Shown: positions 26,827-36,640 of the stretch, in pieces
Numbering within the stretch: the stretch's first letter is position 1
How the letters are laid out: every line of letters begins with the position of its first letter
Assembly: GCA_942493055.1 (NCBI GenBank)
Contig: OW818680.1
Coordinates: forward strand, 5,022,001-5,086,000
Direction: 5' to 3'
Length of the DNA stretch: 64,000 nt
Source of the DNA: CAIZQW01 sp942493055
GTDB taxonomy: Bacteria > Verrucomicrobiota > Kiritimatiellia > RFP12 > UBA1067
The notes under the pieces: generated by a model
Seen by the model: the letters and a program-made list of their open reading frames with translations, nothing else
Told to the model about the DNA's origin: nothing
Databases searched by the model: none
Made by a program: the position numbers and the translations under genes

Positions 26827-29499
26827 ATGAAAACACTCTTTCCGCTTAACAATCGTAGTTGCAATCGCGCTGTCATGGCGAGTCATTCAGCCATACTCGG
26901 CGCAGCATCCCGAAAAAGAGCTCTTATCGTTGCCATCCTGCTGCTCGGGATGCGGGCGGCCCACGCCGAAGAACCGATCGCTCTTCATGCCCCGAATCCC
27001 TGGCTGGGACCGAATCCGCCTGGCGCCGTTTACCCTGAGCAGGAAGACAGTCGGCAATACGCCGTGTTGCAGTACGACCTGTTGCAACGGTCCAAAGTGA
27101 ACCGGTACTCGAATGAAACCTATCGTGCGGAGGCACTGATTGCTGCATCCGACCGTGATCCGCTGGATGTGGTTTTGAGGCGAACGACAGCGCTCCTGGA
27201 GCACATCGCGCGGATGCCCGATGCACGAAGTTTGTCCGCCGAAAAGACCGAACTCGAAGCGCTTCGCACCCAGGCGGGTGGAGTGGACGTGGCGAATCAG
27301 GCGGGGCGGCGCGAGCTCTTCGACCGCGCGGTGCGGCTCCGCCGAAAGATCACATTTGCCAACCCGCTGCTGGATTTTTCGGAGATGATCGTTCTGAAGC
27401 GTCAGGTCGCCTCGGTTTGCAGCCACATGTGCGATCAGTTCTACGGCATGGCACAGGAACCGGGGGGCGGGCTGTTTGTGCTGCGCGATCCCTTTGGCTC
27501 AAAACCCAGAATCCGCGATTTGCTCGGCAGTGCGAAGATCGGAAACGGACGCCTGAAAGGAGAGAGGCCGACCGGCGGACCGCGCAAACGCTGGCCAAAC
27601 GCCTATAACGGGAATGTGATGAGGGCGCCTGAAGAGGCGCCCACCCAAGGCGGTTCGTTTGCGACGCCCGCGCTTTCTTATGACGGGAAAACCGTTGCCT
27701 TCGCCTATGTCGAGTGCAAGGGGAGCGGCGCGCATCTCTATCACCTCGACCATGCCGCCAAGGGACATTTTGCCGAAACCCGCGTCTACCACCTCTTCAG
27801 CGCGGCAACAGATGGGTCGGGACTGAAGATGCTGGCCGACGGGACGTGGAACGATTTCTCGCCGTGCTTCACGCCTGCCGGACGAATCGCATTCATTTCC
27901 GAACGGCGCGGCGGCTATTTGCGTTGCGGACGGAATTGTCCGACCTACACCCTGCATGACATGGCGGCGGACGGCTCGGGCATTCGTTGCCTGAGCTTTC
28001 ACGACACCAACGAGTGGGCCCCCACCATTGGAAGCGACGGCATGATCCTCTGGACCCGCTGGGATTATGTCGACCGCGACTCAATGGTTGCCCATCATCC
28101 CTGGACAACCACGCCCGATGGGCGCAATGCGCGCTCCGTTCATGGCAATTATTCGCCCCGAAGGCAACGGGCCGATATGGAGACGGACTACCAGCAGGTG
28201 CCCGATTCGCACAAATTTATCGGGACCGCCGCGCCGCATCACGGCCAGTCGTTCGGGTCGTTGATTCTCCTGGATCCAAGGGAACCCGACGACGACCTCA
28301 TGGCGCCGGTTAAAAGGTTCACGCCGGAAGTTGGCTTTCCGGAAAGCCAGGGCGGTTCTGCCACCTACGGAACGCCGTGGCCCTTGAGTGAGGATTTCAC
28401 CCTGGCCGCTTATGAGCCGGTGGATGTAAAAGGCGTGGGATGCCCGTTCATGTTCGGCATCTATCTGGTGGACAGCTTCGGAAACAAGGAACTGATTTAT
28501 CGTGATCCGGACATCGCCAGTCTGAATCCGATTCCGCTCCGTACGCGAAACGTTCCGCCAGTCGTTCCAGAGCAGGACGCGAGAAAAAAGCCCTCGTTGA
28601 CATCCGCCCCGTCCGAATCCGCGAAGAGCGGCACGGAGGAGGCGACCGTGGCTGTGAATAACGTCTACGACAGCCTGCGACCATTCCCCGAAAACACGAA
28701 GATCAAGACGCTCCGGATCTGGCAGATTATTCCGCTGCCGATAGGTTGCAATCGAATTTCGCACAACACGGGGATTCAGATTCCCGGGAGCATGTCGATC
28801 AACCTCGCTCGGGCGGTGATCGGCGAAGTGCCCGTAGAAGAGGATGGAAGCGCCTATTTCAAGGTGCCGGCCCGCAAACAGATGTTCTTTCAGGCGCTCG
28901 ACGAGAAAGGATTAGCGGTACAGTCCATGCGGGCAGGCGTCTATTTCCAGCCGGGCGAAGTCGTCAGTTGCATGGGGTGCCACGAGCCCAAGAACCGCGC
29001 GTACGCAAACGACAGCTCCGCCAAGCCGAAACTTGCGCTCCTGCGCGCACCGTCCGTGCCGAAACCCGACGTGGACGGCTCCAATCCGTGGAGTTATCCG
29101 CGCCTGGTCCAGCCGGTCCTCAACCGCAACTGCGTGGGTTGCCACGAAAAGAATAAGGACAAGGCGCCACCGCTCGACGCGGGGCTCGTGAATCGCAAGG
29201 GAACGGCCTACATGGACTGCGCCACGACGTATTATGCATCCTATCTGAGTCTCGCGCCCAAGTTCGCGTTTACCGACTACGGCGATCTCTTGCGCACCGT
29301 TCCTGGAAAATTCGGCGCGCGCGCGTCGAAACTCTATGGTATGCTCTCCAAAGGGCATCACGACGTGAAACTTTCGGAAGACGACATGCACAGGATCACG
29401 CTCTGGCTGGATTCGGTTTCACAATTCTATGGCGTCTATGAAATGGAAGGCGGAGAAGCTCAACTCCGGGGAGAGCTGGCAAAGCCGAGTCTGGAATGA
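26827..29499 (+). CDS. HzsA-like dihaem beta-propeller (divergent copy)
   Basis: An exported protein of about 890 residues from ATG 26827, with hydrophobic segment ALIVAILLLGMRAAHA near residue 40; 26794 is an alternative start. It lacks the NPCBM module of its two relatives. The propeller carries LDFSEMIVLKRQ, SPCFTPAGRIAFISER and TNEWAPTIGSDGMILWTRWDYVD. Two haem motifs are present, CMGCH (Cys715) and CVGCH (Cys769), each expected to bind one c-type haem after export. It is only moderately similar to the proteins at 22445 and 46813. It lies between the fused copy and a decayed tail of a third copy. Its physiological substrate is unknown; electron transfer or oxidation of a sugar-derived compound is a guess. 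Confidence 0.75.
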   Translation: MKTLFPLNNRSCNRAVMASHSAILGAASRKRALIVAILLLGMRAAHAEEPIALHAPNPWLGPNPPGAVYPEQEDSRQYAVLQYDLLQRSKVNRYSNETYRAEALIAASDRDPLDVVLRRTTALLEHIARMPDARSLSAEKTELEALRTQAGGVDVANQAGRRELFDRAVRLRRKITFANPLLDFSEMIVLKRQVASVCSHMCDQFYGMAQEPGGGLFVLRDPFGSKPRIRDLLGSAKIGNGRLKGERPTGGPRKRWPNAYNGNVMRAPEEAPTQGGSFATPALSYDGKTVAFAYVECKGSGAHLYHLDHAAKGHFAETRVYHLFSAATDGSGLKMLADGTWNDFSPCFTPAGRIAFISERRGGYLRCGRNCPTYTLHDMAADGSGIRCLSFHDTNEWAPTIGSDGMILWTRWDYVDRDSMVAHHPWTTTPDGRNARSVHGNYSPRRQRADMETDYQQVPDSHKFIGTAAPHHGQSFGSLILLDPREPDDDLMAPVKRFTPEVGFPESQGGSATYGTPWPLSEDFTLAAYEPVDVKGVGCPFMFGIYLVDSFGNKELIYRDPDIASLNPIPLRTRNVPPVVPEQDARKKPSLTSAPSESAKSGTEEATVAVNNVYDSLRPFPENTKIKTLRIWQIIPLPIGCNRISHNTGIQIPGSMSINLARAVIGEVPVEEDGSAYFKVPARKQMFFQALDEKGLAVQSMRAGVYFQPGEVVSCMGCHEPKNRAYANDSSAKPKLALLRAPSVPKPDVDGSNPWSYPRLVQPVLNRNCVGCHEKNKDKAPPLDAGLVNRKGTAYMDCATTYYASYLSLAPKFAFTDYGDLLRTVPGKFGARASKLYGMLSKGHHDVKLSEDDMHRITLWLDSVSQFYGVYEMEGGEAQLRGELAKPSLE

Positions 29500-29528
29500 G
29501 ACAATGTTGCGCCGCGCATAACCTAAGA

Positions 29529-29654
29529 GGCTGGCCGGACAAGAACGACCCCGGCTTCCAGAAGATGCAGCAGCTCCTCGAGAAGTGGGTCGTTGAAGAG
29601 CAGCAGAAATACCTGAAGCAGATCAACGCCAAGCCTAAGGTCCCAAGGGAGTGA
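29529..29654 (+). pseudogene. Remnant of a haem-propeller C-terminus
   Basis: The frame reads GWPDKNDPGFQKMQQLLEK followed by WVVEEQQKYLKQINAKPK and a stop. It matches the end of the protein at 46813-50088 except for an in-frame loss of 72 bases. In the intact gene this segment is bounded by two copies of CGAGAAGTG (49953-49961 and 50025-50033), and one copy remains here, so slippage or recombination between them explains the deletion. No start codon or upstream body remains. Confidence 0.8.
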
Positions 29655-29671
29655 GTGTTGAAAGGAAATCT

Positions 29672-31258
29672 ATGGATATAAGATCGTTTGGATGGCTGAC
29701 AACGCGCAAAATATCGAACGCATGGGCACTGGTTGGCGTGTTGTCCCTGGTGCTGGGTGTCTGCTGTGCTCTGCCTGCAAGGGCAGAGGTGCGTCTGCCT
29801 TCGGTGTTTTGCGACCATATCGTGTTACAGCGCGACAAACCCATTCGCGTCTGGGGTTGGGCTCCTGCAGGCGAAACAGTCATTGTCGAATTTTCCGGCC
29901 AGACGAAGGAAGCCAAGGTGGATTCGCAGGGGAAATGGCAGGTGCAACTGGCGCCGCTTCCAGCCTCGGCTGATGGAAAGACACTGGTGGTTCGCTCCGG
30001 AGGTGTTGAGAAAAAAATATCGGATGTTGTTGTGGGGGAAGTCTGGTTTTGCTCAGGACAATCCAATATGGAGCTCTCCCTTGGAAGATACACAGCCGAA
30101 GAACAAAAAGAGCCGGAAAATCAACACCTCAGGTTTTTTACATTTAGCAGACAAGCGGACACAAAGCACCTGGACGATGTAAAGAACGGCCGATGGCTTA
30201 TTGTCGGTCCGCAAACAGTGGGGCACGTATACGCGACAGCCTATTATTTCGCGAAAATGGTGCAAAAGGAACTGGGTATTCCCGTTGGGTTTATCCAAGG
30301 GGCTATTGGAGGAACACCGATTGAGGCTTGGATGGCTCGTGAAACGCTTGCTTCAGATCCGGAGATGGATCAGATCGCCGAGACGGGGATGAAGTTGACC
30401 AGCGAAGGCGAAATCAAGAACAAGGAACATCTGGCGCAAGGAGGGGATACCAATAAACTGCCCTGGCCGATGTGGCGAATCCATCAAACCCCCTCGCGGC
30501 TTTATAACGGAATGATTCATCCCTTTACGCCTCTTTCCATTCGGGGATTTATATGGTATCAGGGTGAGCATAATCTCGGCAACCCGAAAGTTTACGCAAA
30601 ATTATTTCCGGCTCATATCAACGGTTGGCGTTCTGCCTGGGGGCTGGGTAATCTTCCCTTTTATTACTGTCAATTGCCGGGGATTGTCGTCAAAGGCGGG
30701 CCAACCCCGGAAGGCAACGTCGCTATGATGCGTCTCATTCAAGCTCAGGCTCAAGCGTTGCCCAAAACAGGGATGGCCGTGATTTACGACACCGCAGAGG
30801 AAGACAACAATCACCCCGAAAATAAACGTCCTGCTGGTGAGCGACTGGCTCGCCTTGCGCTGTCGAAGGATTACGGGAAAGAGATTGTTTGTTCCGGCCC
30901 GGTGTATAGCTCTTCGAAGAAGGACGGACCCCGTATTCGCGTCAGCTTCTCCAGTCTAGGATCAGGGCTTGTGGCCAAGGAGATCCCGATGGAGTACCGG
31001 CCTTCTACCAGAAAGCCCGAAATCAAGCCTGTGACCCGCACCAATCCCGGAAGCCAACTGGAAGGGTTTCAAATTCAAAATGAAAAGGGGGAATGGATCT
31101 GGAGTGATGCGCACATTGATGGAAACGATGTCGTAGTTGCGCTAAAAGAAGACACTACGGTGAAGGCTGTTCGCTATGCCTGCATCGACTTTGGTTTTTT
31201 CAATTTATTCAACAAAGAAGGCTTGCCGGCAGCGCCATTTGAAGCGCCTGTGAAATAA
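29672..31258 (+). CDS. Sialate O-acetylesterase-type (SASA) carbohydrate esterase
   Basis: The ATG at 29672 follows GAAAGGAAA and starts a 528-residue protein with a hydrophobic export signal (ALVGVLSLVLGVCCALPARA). After a beta domain (VLQRDKPIRVWGWAPAG) comes VGEVWFCSGQSNME with the catalytic Ser131, then IRGFIWYQGEHNLG and a late PAGERLARLAL typical of the SASA family. Such enzymes remove O-acetyl groups from sialic acid or other sugars; with fucosidases and rhamnosidases as neighbours an acetylated plant or algal glycan is as likely as sialic acid. The GH29 gene starts 11 bases after its stop. Confidence 0.85.
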   Translation: MDIRSFGWLTTRKISNAWALVGVLSLVLGVCCALPARAEVRLPSVFCDHIVLQRDKPIRVWGWAPAGETVIVEFSGQTKEAKVDSQGKWQVQLAPLPASADGKTLVVRSGGVEKKISDVVVGEVWFCSGQSNMELSLGRYTAEEQKEPENQHLRFFTFSRQADTKHLDDVKNGRWLIVGPQTVGHVYATAYYFAKMVQKELGIPVGFIQGAIGGTPIEAWMARETLASDPEMDQIAETGMKLTSEGEIKNKEHLAQGGDTNKLPWPMWRIHQTPSRLYNGMIHPFTPLSIRGFIWYQGEHNLGNPKVYAKLFPAHINGWRSAWGLGNLPFYYCQLPGIVVKGGPTPEGNVAMMRLIQAQAQALPKTGMAVIYDTAEEDNNHPENKRPAGERLARLALSKDYGKEIVCSGPVYSSSKKDGPRIRVSFSSLGSGLVAKEIPMEYRPSTRKPEIKPVTRTNPGSQLEGFQIQNEKGEWIWSDAHIDGNDVVVALKEDTTVKAVRYACIDFGFFNLFNKEGLPAAPFEAPVK

Positions 31259-31269
31259 GGATACATGAT

Positions 31270-33291
31270 ATGAATATAACCGAAATGAAGACATGGACTC
31301 GAATCTGGGCGGCAAGCCTGACGCTGATGGCGCTCCCATGGATTGTTGGCTCATCCTGGGCAGCCAGCCCGGAGGTTCAGCCTGTGGAACCGGAGCGCCT
31401 ACGCTCGATGCCAAGGCCCTCAGATTTGCCGCTAGAGCCAGGGCCGTTCAAGGGGAATTGGGATTCCATTGCCGCACAGTTTGTCTGTCCCGAGTGGTTC
31501 TTTGATGCCAAGTTCGGCATCTGGGCGCATTGGAGCGCCGACTCGGCGGGCGAAGCGGGTGATTGGTATCACCAACGACTCTACTGCGAAGGCACCGCAA
31601 ATTATAAAAGCCATGTTGAAAAATTCGGTCACCCTTCCAAAGTCGGGTATAAGGATGTGGTTCAGACGTGGAAGGCGGAGAAGTTTGATCCCGATGCCCT
31701 GATGGCCTTCTTTAAGCAGAACGGTGCCCGCTTCTTCTTCACCATCGGCGTGCACATGAACAACTTCGATAACTGGAACAGCAAGTATCACCGATGGAAT
31801 GCCGTCAACATGGGGCCGCATAAGGACATCGTGGGGCTCTGGCAGGCGGCAGCAAAAAAAGAGGGAATCCCCTTCGGTATCACCGAGCATCTGGCCAGCA
31901 GCTACCGGACGACGCAGAGCAACAAGGGAGCCGACAAGAGCGGGCCGTATGCGGGCATTCCTTACGACGGCAACGACCCGGAAAATGTGGACTTGTACCA
32001 TCCCAAGTATCGGGACGGGAAGTGGGAGTTCAGTTGCGCCGATGTGCCGGAATGGTGGAAGCACGCGTGGTATCGAAGGATGCATGATCTGGTGACGACC
32101 TACCAGCCGGATATGATGGACACCGACGACTTCGGGCTGCCCTTTCCGGAATACTCCATTCCGTTAGTGGCGCATTACTACAACCTCAAGGCGAAAGACA
32201 AGACCCGCCCCCGGGATGCGCTCTGGATTTGCCGTAAACACTCCTCAAGCAAGGGCACGGTCTTGATGACGGAGTTCGGGTTTCCGTCCGTCATCCGCCG
32301 CTATGCCTGGATCAGGGCCGAGTGTCTTTCACAATGGGCTTATAACAAGTCGGATGATCGCGACAGGTCAGGCGACTGTCAGATTGCCACCTTGGTTGAA
32401 ATTGTCAGCAAAGGAGGCAACTTCCTGCTGTCCCCTGCAATCAAGCCAGACGGCACGATTGCTCCGCTGCATGTGAAGGCAGTGGAAGGCCTGGGGGCCT
32501 GGCTTCGCCTGAATGGCGAAGCGATTTATGGCACGCGGCCTTGGCAGATCTTCGGCGAAGGGCCAACCGACCTGAGCCGGAAAGAGGTCGGCGAGACGTT
32601 ATGGAAGCCCGGCTTTCGCATGCAGGATGACGACATTCGATTCACCTCCAAAGGGGAAACGCTCTATGCTATTTGCATGGGCGGCCCGCAACAGAGCGTG
32701 CTCGTCAAATCCCTTGGAACTGCCGCCCGCTTGGTTGACGGCAAGCCTTCCGAAATCCGGCTGCTGGGTTACGAGGGCAAGGTGGAGTGGAAGCAGGAAA
32801 GCGAGGGGTTGAGAATCACGATTCCCGCCGCGTGGAGTGGCCGTCGTATGATGGTGTTTGCGATCAAAGGCTTTGCTCCGTGGGACGGCGATATCCGCCC
32901 CGATTCAAGCGATGTCTTGGTGCTGGGCGCCAATGAGGCCAAGCAACACGGCATTCACTTGAATGATTGGGATACATGGATCTCGGATTGGAATGATTCC
33001 AAGGAATGGGTGTCGTGGGACAAAGTGCGTTTCTTTACGCCAGGCGAATATGAAGTGACCATCGACGGCGGCGGCATGCGCGCCGATGTTCCCTACCGGT
33101 TGCAAATTGGTGAGAAGGAATTGACGGGCAAAGCACCCTCTGCGGGCGGCTGGGGCAAGGGCGTGGTTTTTCCAGCGGGCAAGATCGCCATCGAAAAGGC
33201 CGGGGTCTATCCCGTGGCACTGCGCGCGGGCTCGGATGCAAACTGGGGCGGGTTGCAGTTATTTAATGTCACGTTGAAACGGATAAAATAA
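31270..33291 (+). CDS. GH29 alpha-L-fucosidase
   Basis: A 673-residue exported enzyme; the ATG at 31270 is 8 bases after AAGGA, and the signal runs through IWAASLTLMALPWIVGSSWA. The GH29 barrel shows CPEWFFDAKFGIWAHW (residues 73-88), VHMNNFDNWNSKYHRW and YQPDMMDTDDFGLPF, where Asp286 aligns with the nucleophile. The usual Trp-Phe before the nucleophile is replaced by Asp-Thr, as in the related domain at 2-3550 (Asp-Ser). A C-terminal beta-sandwich contains GEYEVTIDGGG. It is the last gene of the long run starting at 14914. Confidence 0.92.
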   Translation: MNITEMKTWTRIWAASLTLMALPWIVGSSWAASPEVQPVEPERLRSMPRPSDLPLEPGPFKGNWDSIAAQFVCPEWFFDAKFGIWAHWSADSAGEAGDWYHQRLYCEGTANYKSHVEKFGHPSKVGYKDVVQTWKAEKFDPDALMAFFKQNGARFFFTIGVHMNNFDNWNSKYHRWNAVNMGPHKDIVGLWQAAAKKEGIPFGITEHLASSYRTTQSNKGADKSGPYAGIPYDGNDPENVDLYHPKYRDGKWEFSCADVPEWWKHAWYRRMHDLVTTYQPDMMDTDDFGLPFPEYSIPLVAHYYNLKAKDKTRPRDALWICRKHSSSKGTVLMTEFGFPSVIRRYAWIRAECLSQWAYNKSDDRDRSGDCQIATLVEIVSKGGNFLLSPAIKPDGTIAPLHVKAVEGLGAWLRLNGEAIYGTRPWQIFGEGPTDLSRKEVGETLWKPGFRMQDDDIRFTSKGETLYAICMGGPQQSVLVKSLGTAARLVDGKPSEIRLLGYEGKVEWKQESEGLRITIPAAWSGRRMMVFAIKGFAPWDGDIRPDSSDVLVLGANEAKQHGIHLNDWDTWISDWNDSKEWVSWDKVRFFTPGEYEVTIDGGGMRADVPYRLQIGEKELTGKAPSAGGWGKGVVFPAGKIAIEKAGVYPVALRAGSDANWGGLQLFNVTLKRIK

Positions 33292-33364
33292 ATCAATTGT
33301 TGATCAGCGAAGGTGGAGGCGTAGCTGGTTGCGGCAAACATTTCTCAATCCGTGTCAATCCGCG

Positions 33365-33380
33365 TCCGGCAGCTGCCGGA
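33365..33380. repeat. Perfect 16-bp palindrome
   Basis: TCCGGCAGCTGCCGGA is its own reverse complement. It lies 74 bases after the fucosidase stop. A looser version (TCCGGC/GCCGGA around 4 nt) occurs near 41978-41994. It may be a repeat of the REP kind; no T-run follows. Confidence 0.4.
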
Positions 33381-33420
33381 TAGCCAAAAGTTACAAATCA
33401 GTTTCTTCCCACCCCTCGGG

Positions 33421-33484
33421 TGCATAAAAACGCAAGTGATTTGCACGAAAAGGCATGGAAGGCTTTTGCAAAATACGGTATAGT
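33421..33484 (+). promoter_or_regulatory. Promoter C: AraC-type direct-repeat operator plus -10
   Basis: Half-sites TGCAT-N6-GCAA (33421-33435) and TGCAC-N6-GCAT (33442-33456) are 21 bp apart. TATAGT (33479-33484) starts 37 bp after the second half-site. The flanking sequence is close to promoter D, consistent with duplication of the whole gene unit. Confidence 0.72.
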
Positions 33485-33522
33485 CATTGCATCTTTAGAC
33501 TGAAGACTTTGTAGGACACGCT

Positions 33523-36345
33523 ATGATGAAAAAACAATTTTTGATTTTCGCTACACTGGCAATTACGCTGATGCGTCCGCAGGAGAGTCAGGCAAGCCAA
33601 GCTTATGTATTGGACACAGCAGGGCTAGGGGATGTGGGGGAACTCTATTTGCTCGGCGCGCTTCAGGGAATCGTGAACCGGGATGCGCCGCGTCTGTTCT
33701 TGACCAAAGGTGCAGCCAACACGGTTTATGCAGACTATCTGGAGCGAGAGAAGGGGTTTACATTCATCCGGCTCAAGTCCCTGCCCGATGCGATTGCGAC
33801 GTTTGCTGCCATGAAGCGGGCGGATGGGGTGACTCCCCTGATCAAGGGGCTGGTCAAATATCCCGCGACGTATTGGGACAATCCGAATCGCAAAATGGTG
33901 AACATGTATTACAACTACTGGATCGCCGCTAATTTTGCCGCGCAAGAGGATTTGCTTCCCGTCAACGACGGGATGCTGAAATATCAGTCATCCATGCTGA
34001 GCGGTTCGGAGTTCTGGTATAAGGACACGGGCATGGGCGGGTGGGGTGAGATGTTTGTGAAGATGCAGCGTTCGGCAACGAACGGCTTGAGCGTGACCTC
34101 TTGGCGGGCGGATTCTTATGCGAGCAAAGTGGTCTATCTGGACTTGGATGTGACGCCGAAAATTGAGATTGTAGTCAGCGACCTGACCCCCGGTGGTGCG
34201 TGGTCCCTGGCTATCTCGATGGGTTCAACAGTGACGCCGTTTGAGAACCGCGGGGGCGTGCTGGCTCCCGGCCTGACGAAAGAGACCAAAACCGGGACGT
34301 TTGTAGCTGATCTGGCGAAGACTGGGCTTTTCAAGCCGCGTGCTGGAAGGGCTGAGCTGCGTATTTCACCCTCTGCGACGAATGTGACTGTGACAGTGAA
34401 GTCGATCCGCTTGTTGAATGCAAAAGGGGAAGAGCCTTCGCTCGCTCCCTATTCTCCTCGGAAGGATGTTTTTAAGGACCTGTCTGTCACGCGGGATCTG
34501 GTGGCCTCGCCACCATACGAGCAGAATGAGGAGAGCGCCTGCGAATGGTCGCTTGCAAACCAGCGCAGCAAGTGTGTGCCAGATGCCTTTGCATCGTATG
34601 CCGGAGGGTCGTGGATTTTAATGGGACTCGATTACACCATCGCCAAAAAGATCTACCATTTCTACCAGGATAAAACCCCCTTCGTTAACGGCGGATATCC
34701 TAATCTGGACAAGATGCTATCTGATTTCAAGACGCCGGGGCTGATATTTGGTTGGTTGGGCAACGAGGACTACGCGTGTATGAAAATGGGGCGGTACAAT
34801 GCCCGTTATGCCGGTGGCGTGCCGGAGAATTTTTCTTTCTGGCAATGGGTTCCGCTTAAAAAAACAGGCAAGCCGGTTCCGCTGCCGCAAGTCCGCGATG
34901 TCACACGCTTGGAGAACAAGGTGTATGTAAACTTTAGCTGGGCCTCAGCGGACTACATCCAAATCAGTTATAATTTGATGGATAATCTTTGGCTGGACCC
35001 CAACCGCGGCAAGGTTCCCATGACGTGGGGCTTCAATCCGTTGCTCGCCCGATACGCCCCGGCGTTCGTGGAGTATTACGCGCATACGGCGAAGCCGAAA
35101 GATTCCTTCTGGGGCTTTACAGCGGGATATACCCATCTCTCAGGTTATCAGCCGGCCCCTTTGAAGACGTATGCCGAAGAGACGTCTCGCGGGGTTTACG
35201 CGCTGGGACTCTCTCCTGCCGTGGATGTCTGGGATTGCAACTCGTCGTGCAACGAGTCGTATGAGGCGCTCAGCCTGCATTCGCCGACGTCTGAGGGGGT
35301 CAAGCTGATGAGTGTTCTTCCGAGTGGGACGAATGCTTCGGAGACGTACTGGCTGGATAACGGATGTCCTGTCGTGCGTTTGGATCGAGGACTCTTCTCC
35401 GTCTGGCAGGCTGATGGGAAATCGACACCCGAATCGATTGTGGCAGCCATTAAGGCCGCTGCTGCAAAAAAACCTGTGAAAGGGCCGCAGTTCTTGACCT
35501 GCAACTGCCGCTTCGCGCCGACATTCCTAAAAGCGGTCCAGGAGCTGTTGCCTGAGAATATCGTGGTGGTTGGGATGCCTGACTTTATTGCTCTTGCTCA
35601 AGAGGCGGGTGCTGTGACAGCGCTTCCTTTTTCCGATGCAGTGGGTTCCGGCGACAGCATCAACGTCAGCTTCGAGTTGCACAATGCATCAGGGACGACC
35701 GGTCGTAAGGGCAAGGTGAGTTGGACGCTGCCGCCGGGATGGAAATCGTCAATGGACGCGTGGGTTCATGAAGCTGTTCCGCAAGGAGGGAACCTTAAGA
35801 AGATTGTGACCTTCACTCCGCCAGCAGGTATGACATCAGGCACCGCAGTCATCGGCTACAAAGATTCCCGCTTTGACTGGGACAACGAGATCATCCTGAC
35901 GACCTATCCACAGGGGATTACTGTGTCCGATTGCGTGTCCACGGAGGGTTGGACCGCCACGAACGGGGCGGCTGTTTGCGTCGACCGCGGGATGCTGAAG
36001 ATCACGCCGAAGACTGTCATCGGGCGGCATGATTACTCGAGCGGCACGCGGATTGAAAACAATGGACGGGTCTCCTGCGCGTTGAAGCAGATCGACTTCA
36101 GCAGAAAACCCGTTCTGAAAATAAATATTCCGGATCAGGACAGCAGTGGAACTCGAATCGGCGTCACTGACGAGACAGGCCAATACAAACAATGCGCCTC
36201 TACCAGCGTGCCAGGAACCTGTTCCATTGACCTGAGCGTTGTCACCAAATGGACCGGCACGAAAGATCTCACACTCAACATTGATCCCGCGACTGGCCAT
36301 GGCAGATATGTGCGGATCAGGAGTATCAAAGTTTGCTACCCATAA
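33523..36345 (+). CDS. GxGYxYP-type exported putative glycoside hydrolase (copy 1)
   Basis: A 940-residue protein with signal MMKKQFLIFATLAITLMRPQESQAS. The N-terminus reads AYVLDTAGLGDVGELYLLGALQGIVNRDAPRLFL, matching the GxGYxYP N-terminal domain (the LQGIVNR motif). Around residues 480-545, MTWGFNPLLARYAPAF and FWGFTAGYTHLSGYQ correspond to the family core, though the name motif is altered to FTAGYTH. A galactose-binding-like module (about residues 195-310, TPKIEIVVSDLTPGGAW) is inserted before the core, and further beta domains end the protein. The GxGYxYP family is associated with carbohydrate loci but its chemistry is not known to me. It is monocistronic behind promoter C and has a tandem paralogue at 38883. 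Confidence 0.72.
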   Translation: MMKKQFLIFATLAITLMRPQESQASQAYVLDTAGLGDVGELYLLGALQGIVNRDAPRLFLTKGAANTVYADYLEREKGFTFIRLKSLPDAIATFAAMKRADGVTPLIKGLVKYPATYWDNPNRKMVNMYYNYWIAANFAAQEDLLPVNDGMLKYQSSMLSGSEFWYKDTGMGGWGEMFVKMQRSATNGLSVTSWRADSYASKVVYLDLDVTPKIEIVVSDLTPGGAWSLAISMGSTVTPFENRGGVLAPGLTKETKTGTFVADLAKTGLFKPRAGRAELRISPSATNVTVTVKSIRLLNAKGEEPSLAPYSPRKDVFKDLSVTRDLVASPPYEQNEESACEWSLANQRSKCVPDAFASYAGGSWILMGLDYTIAKKIYHFYQDKTPFVNGGYPNLDKMLSDFKTPGLIFGWLGNEDYACMKMGRYNARYAGGVPENFSFWQWVPLKKTGKPVPLPQVRDVTRLENKVYVNFSWASADYIQISYNLMDNLWLDPNRGKVPMTWGFNPLLARYAPAFVEYYAHTAKPKDSFWGFTAGYTHLSGYQPAPLKTYAEETSRGVYALGLSPAVDVWDCNSSCNESYEALSLHSPTSEGVKLMSVLPSGTNASETYWLDNGCPVVRLDRGLFSVWQADGKSTPESIVAAIKAAAAKKPVKGPQFLTCNCRFAPTFLKAVQELLPENIVVVGMPDFIALAQEAGAVTALPFSDAVGSGDSINVSFELHNASGTTGRKGKVSWTLPPGWKSSMDAWVHEAVPQGGNLKKIVTFTPPAGMTSGTAVIGYKDSRFDWDNEIILTTYPQGITVSDCVSTEGWTATNGAAVCVDRGMLKITPKTVIGRHDYSSGTRIENNGRVSCALKQIDFSRKPVLKINIPDQDSSGTRIGVTDETGQYKQCASTSVPGTCSIDLSVVTKWTGTKDLTLNIDPATGHGRYVRIRSIKVCYP

Positions 36346-36400
36346 GCAGAAAGAGAATATTCAATATCCAACAAGGAATGTCCAATATCCAGGGATGTCC
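36336..36400 (+). repeat. Duplicated 3' flank of the GxGYxYP genes (copy 1)
   Basis: From the stop codon onward AAGCAGAAAGAGAATATTCA and the following AATATCCAA units are almost the same as at 41726-41790. This marks the right edge of the duplicated gene unit. Confidence 0.6.
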
Positions 36401-36600
36401 TGAATAATCGCGCTCAATCGCAGGGCTGGTTAAGGACTCAAAGACGGAGAGGCTAAAGGCAAAATCGGCTCTTTGCGGCTCATCGATAACATCAACTGTT
36501 TTCTCCACGAAACGCACGAAAATAACCTCTGGGCATTCGCGTTTCTTCGAGAAATAAGTGACCAGTTCGTTTATCCCAGGTGCCCCGGATGGGGTGAGTT

Positions 36601-36640
36601 TTCATCTTTGAGCCTTGGGGGCTTCACGTCTTGGCATCCC
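36601..36640 (+). repeat. Intergenic GTCTTGGGGTCTTCACGTCTT element, copy b (diverged)
   Basis: Reads TTGAGCCTTGGGGGCTTCAC then GTCTTGGCATCC, a diverged form of the element at 10081. The rest of the gap 36401-36966 contains no gene I can support; it becomes more AT-rich after about 36660. Confidence 0.4.
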
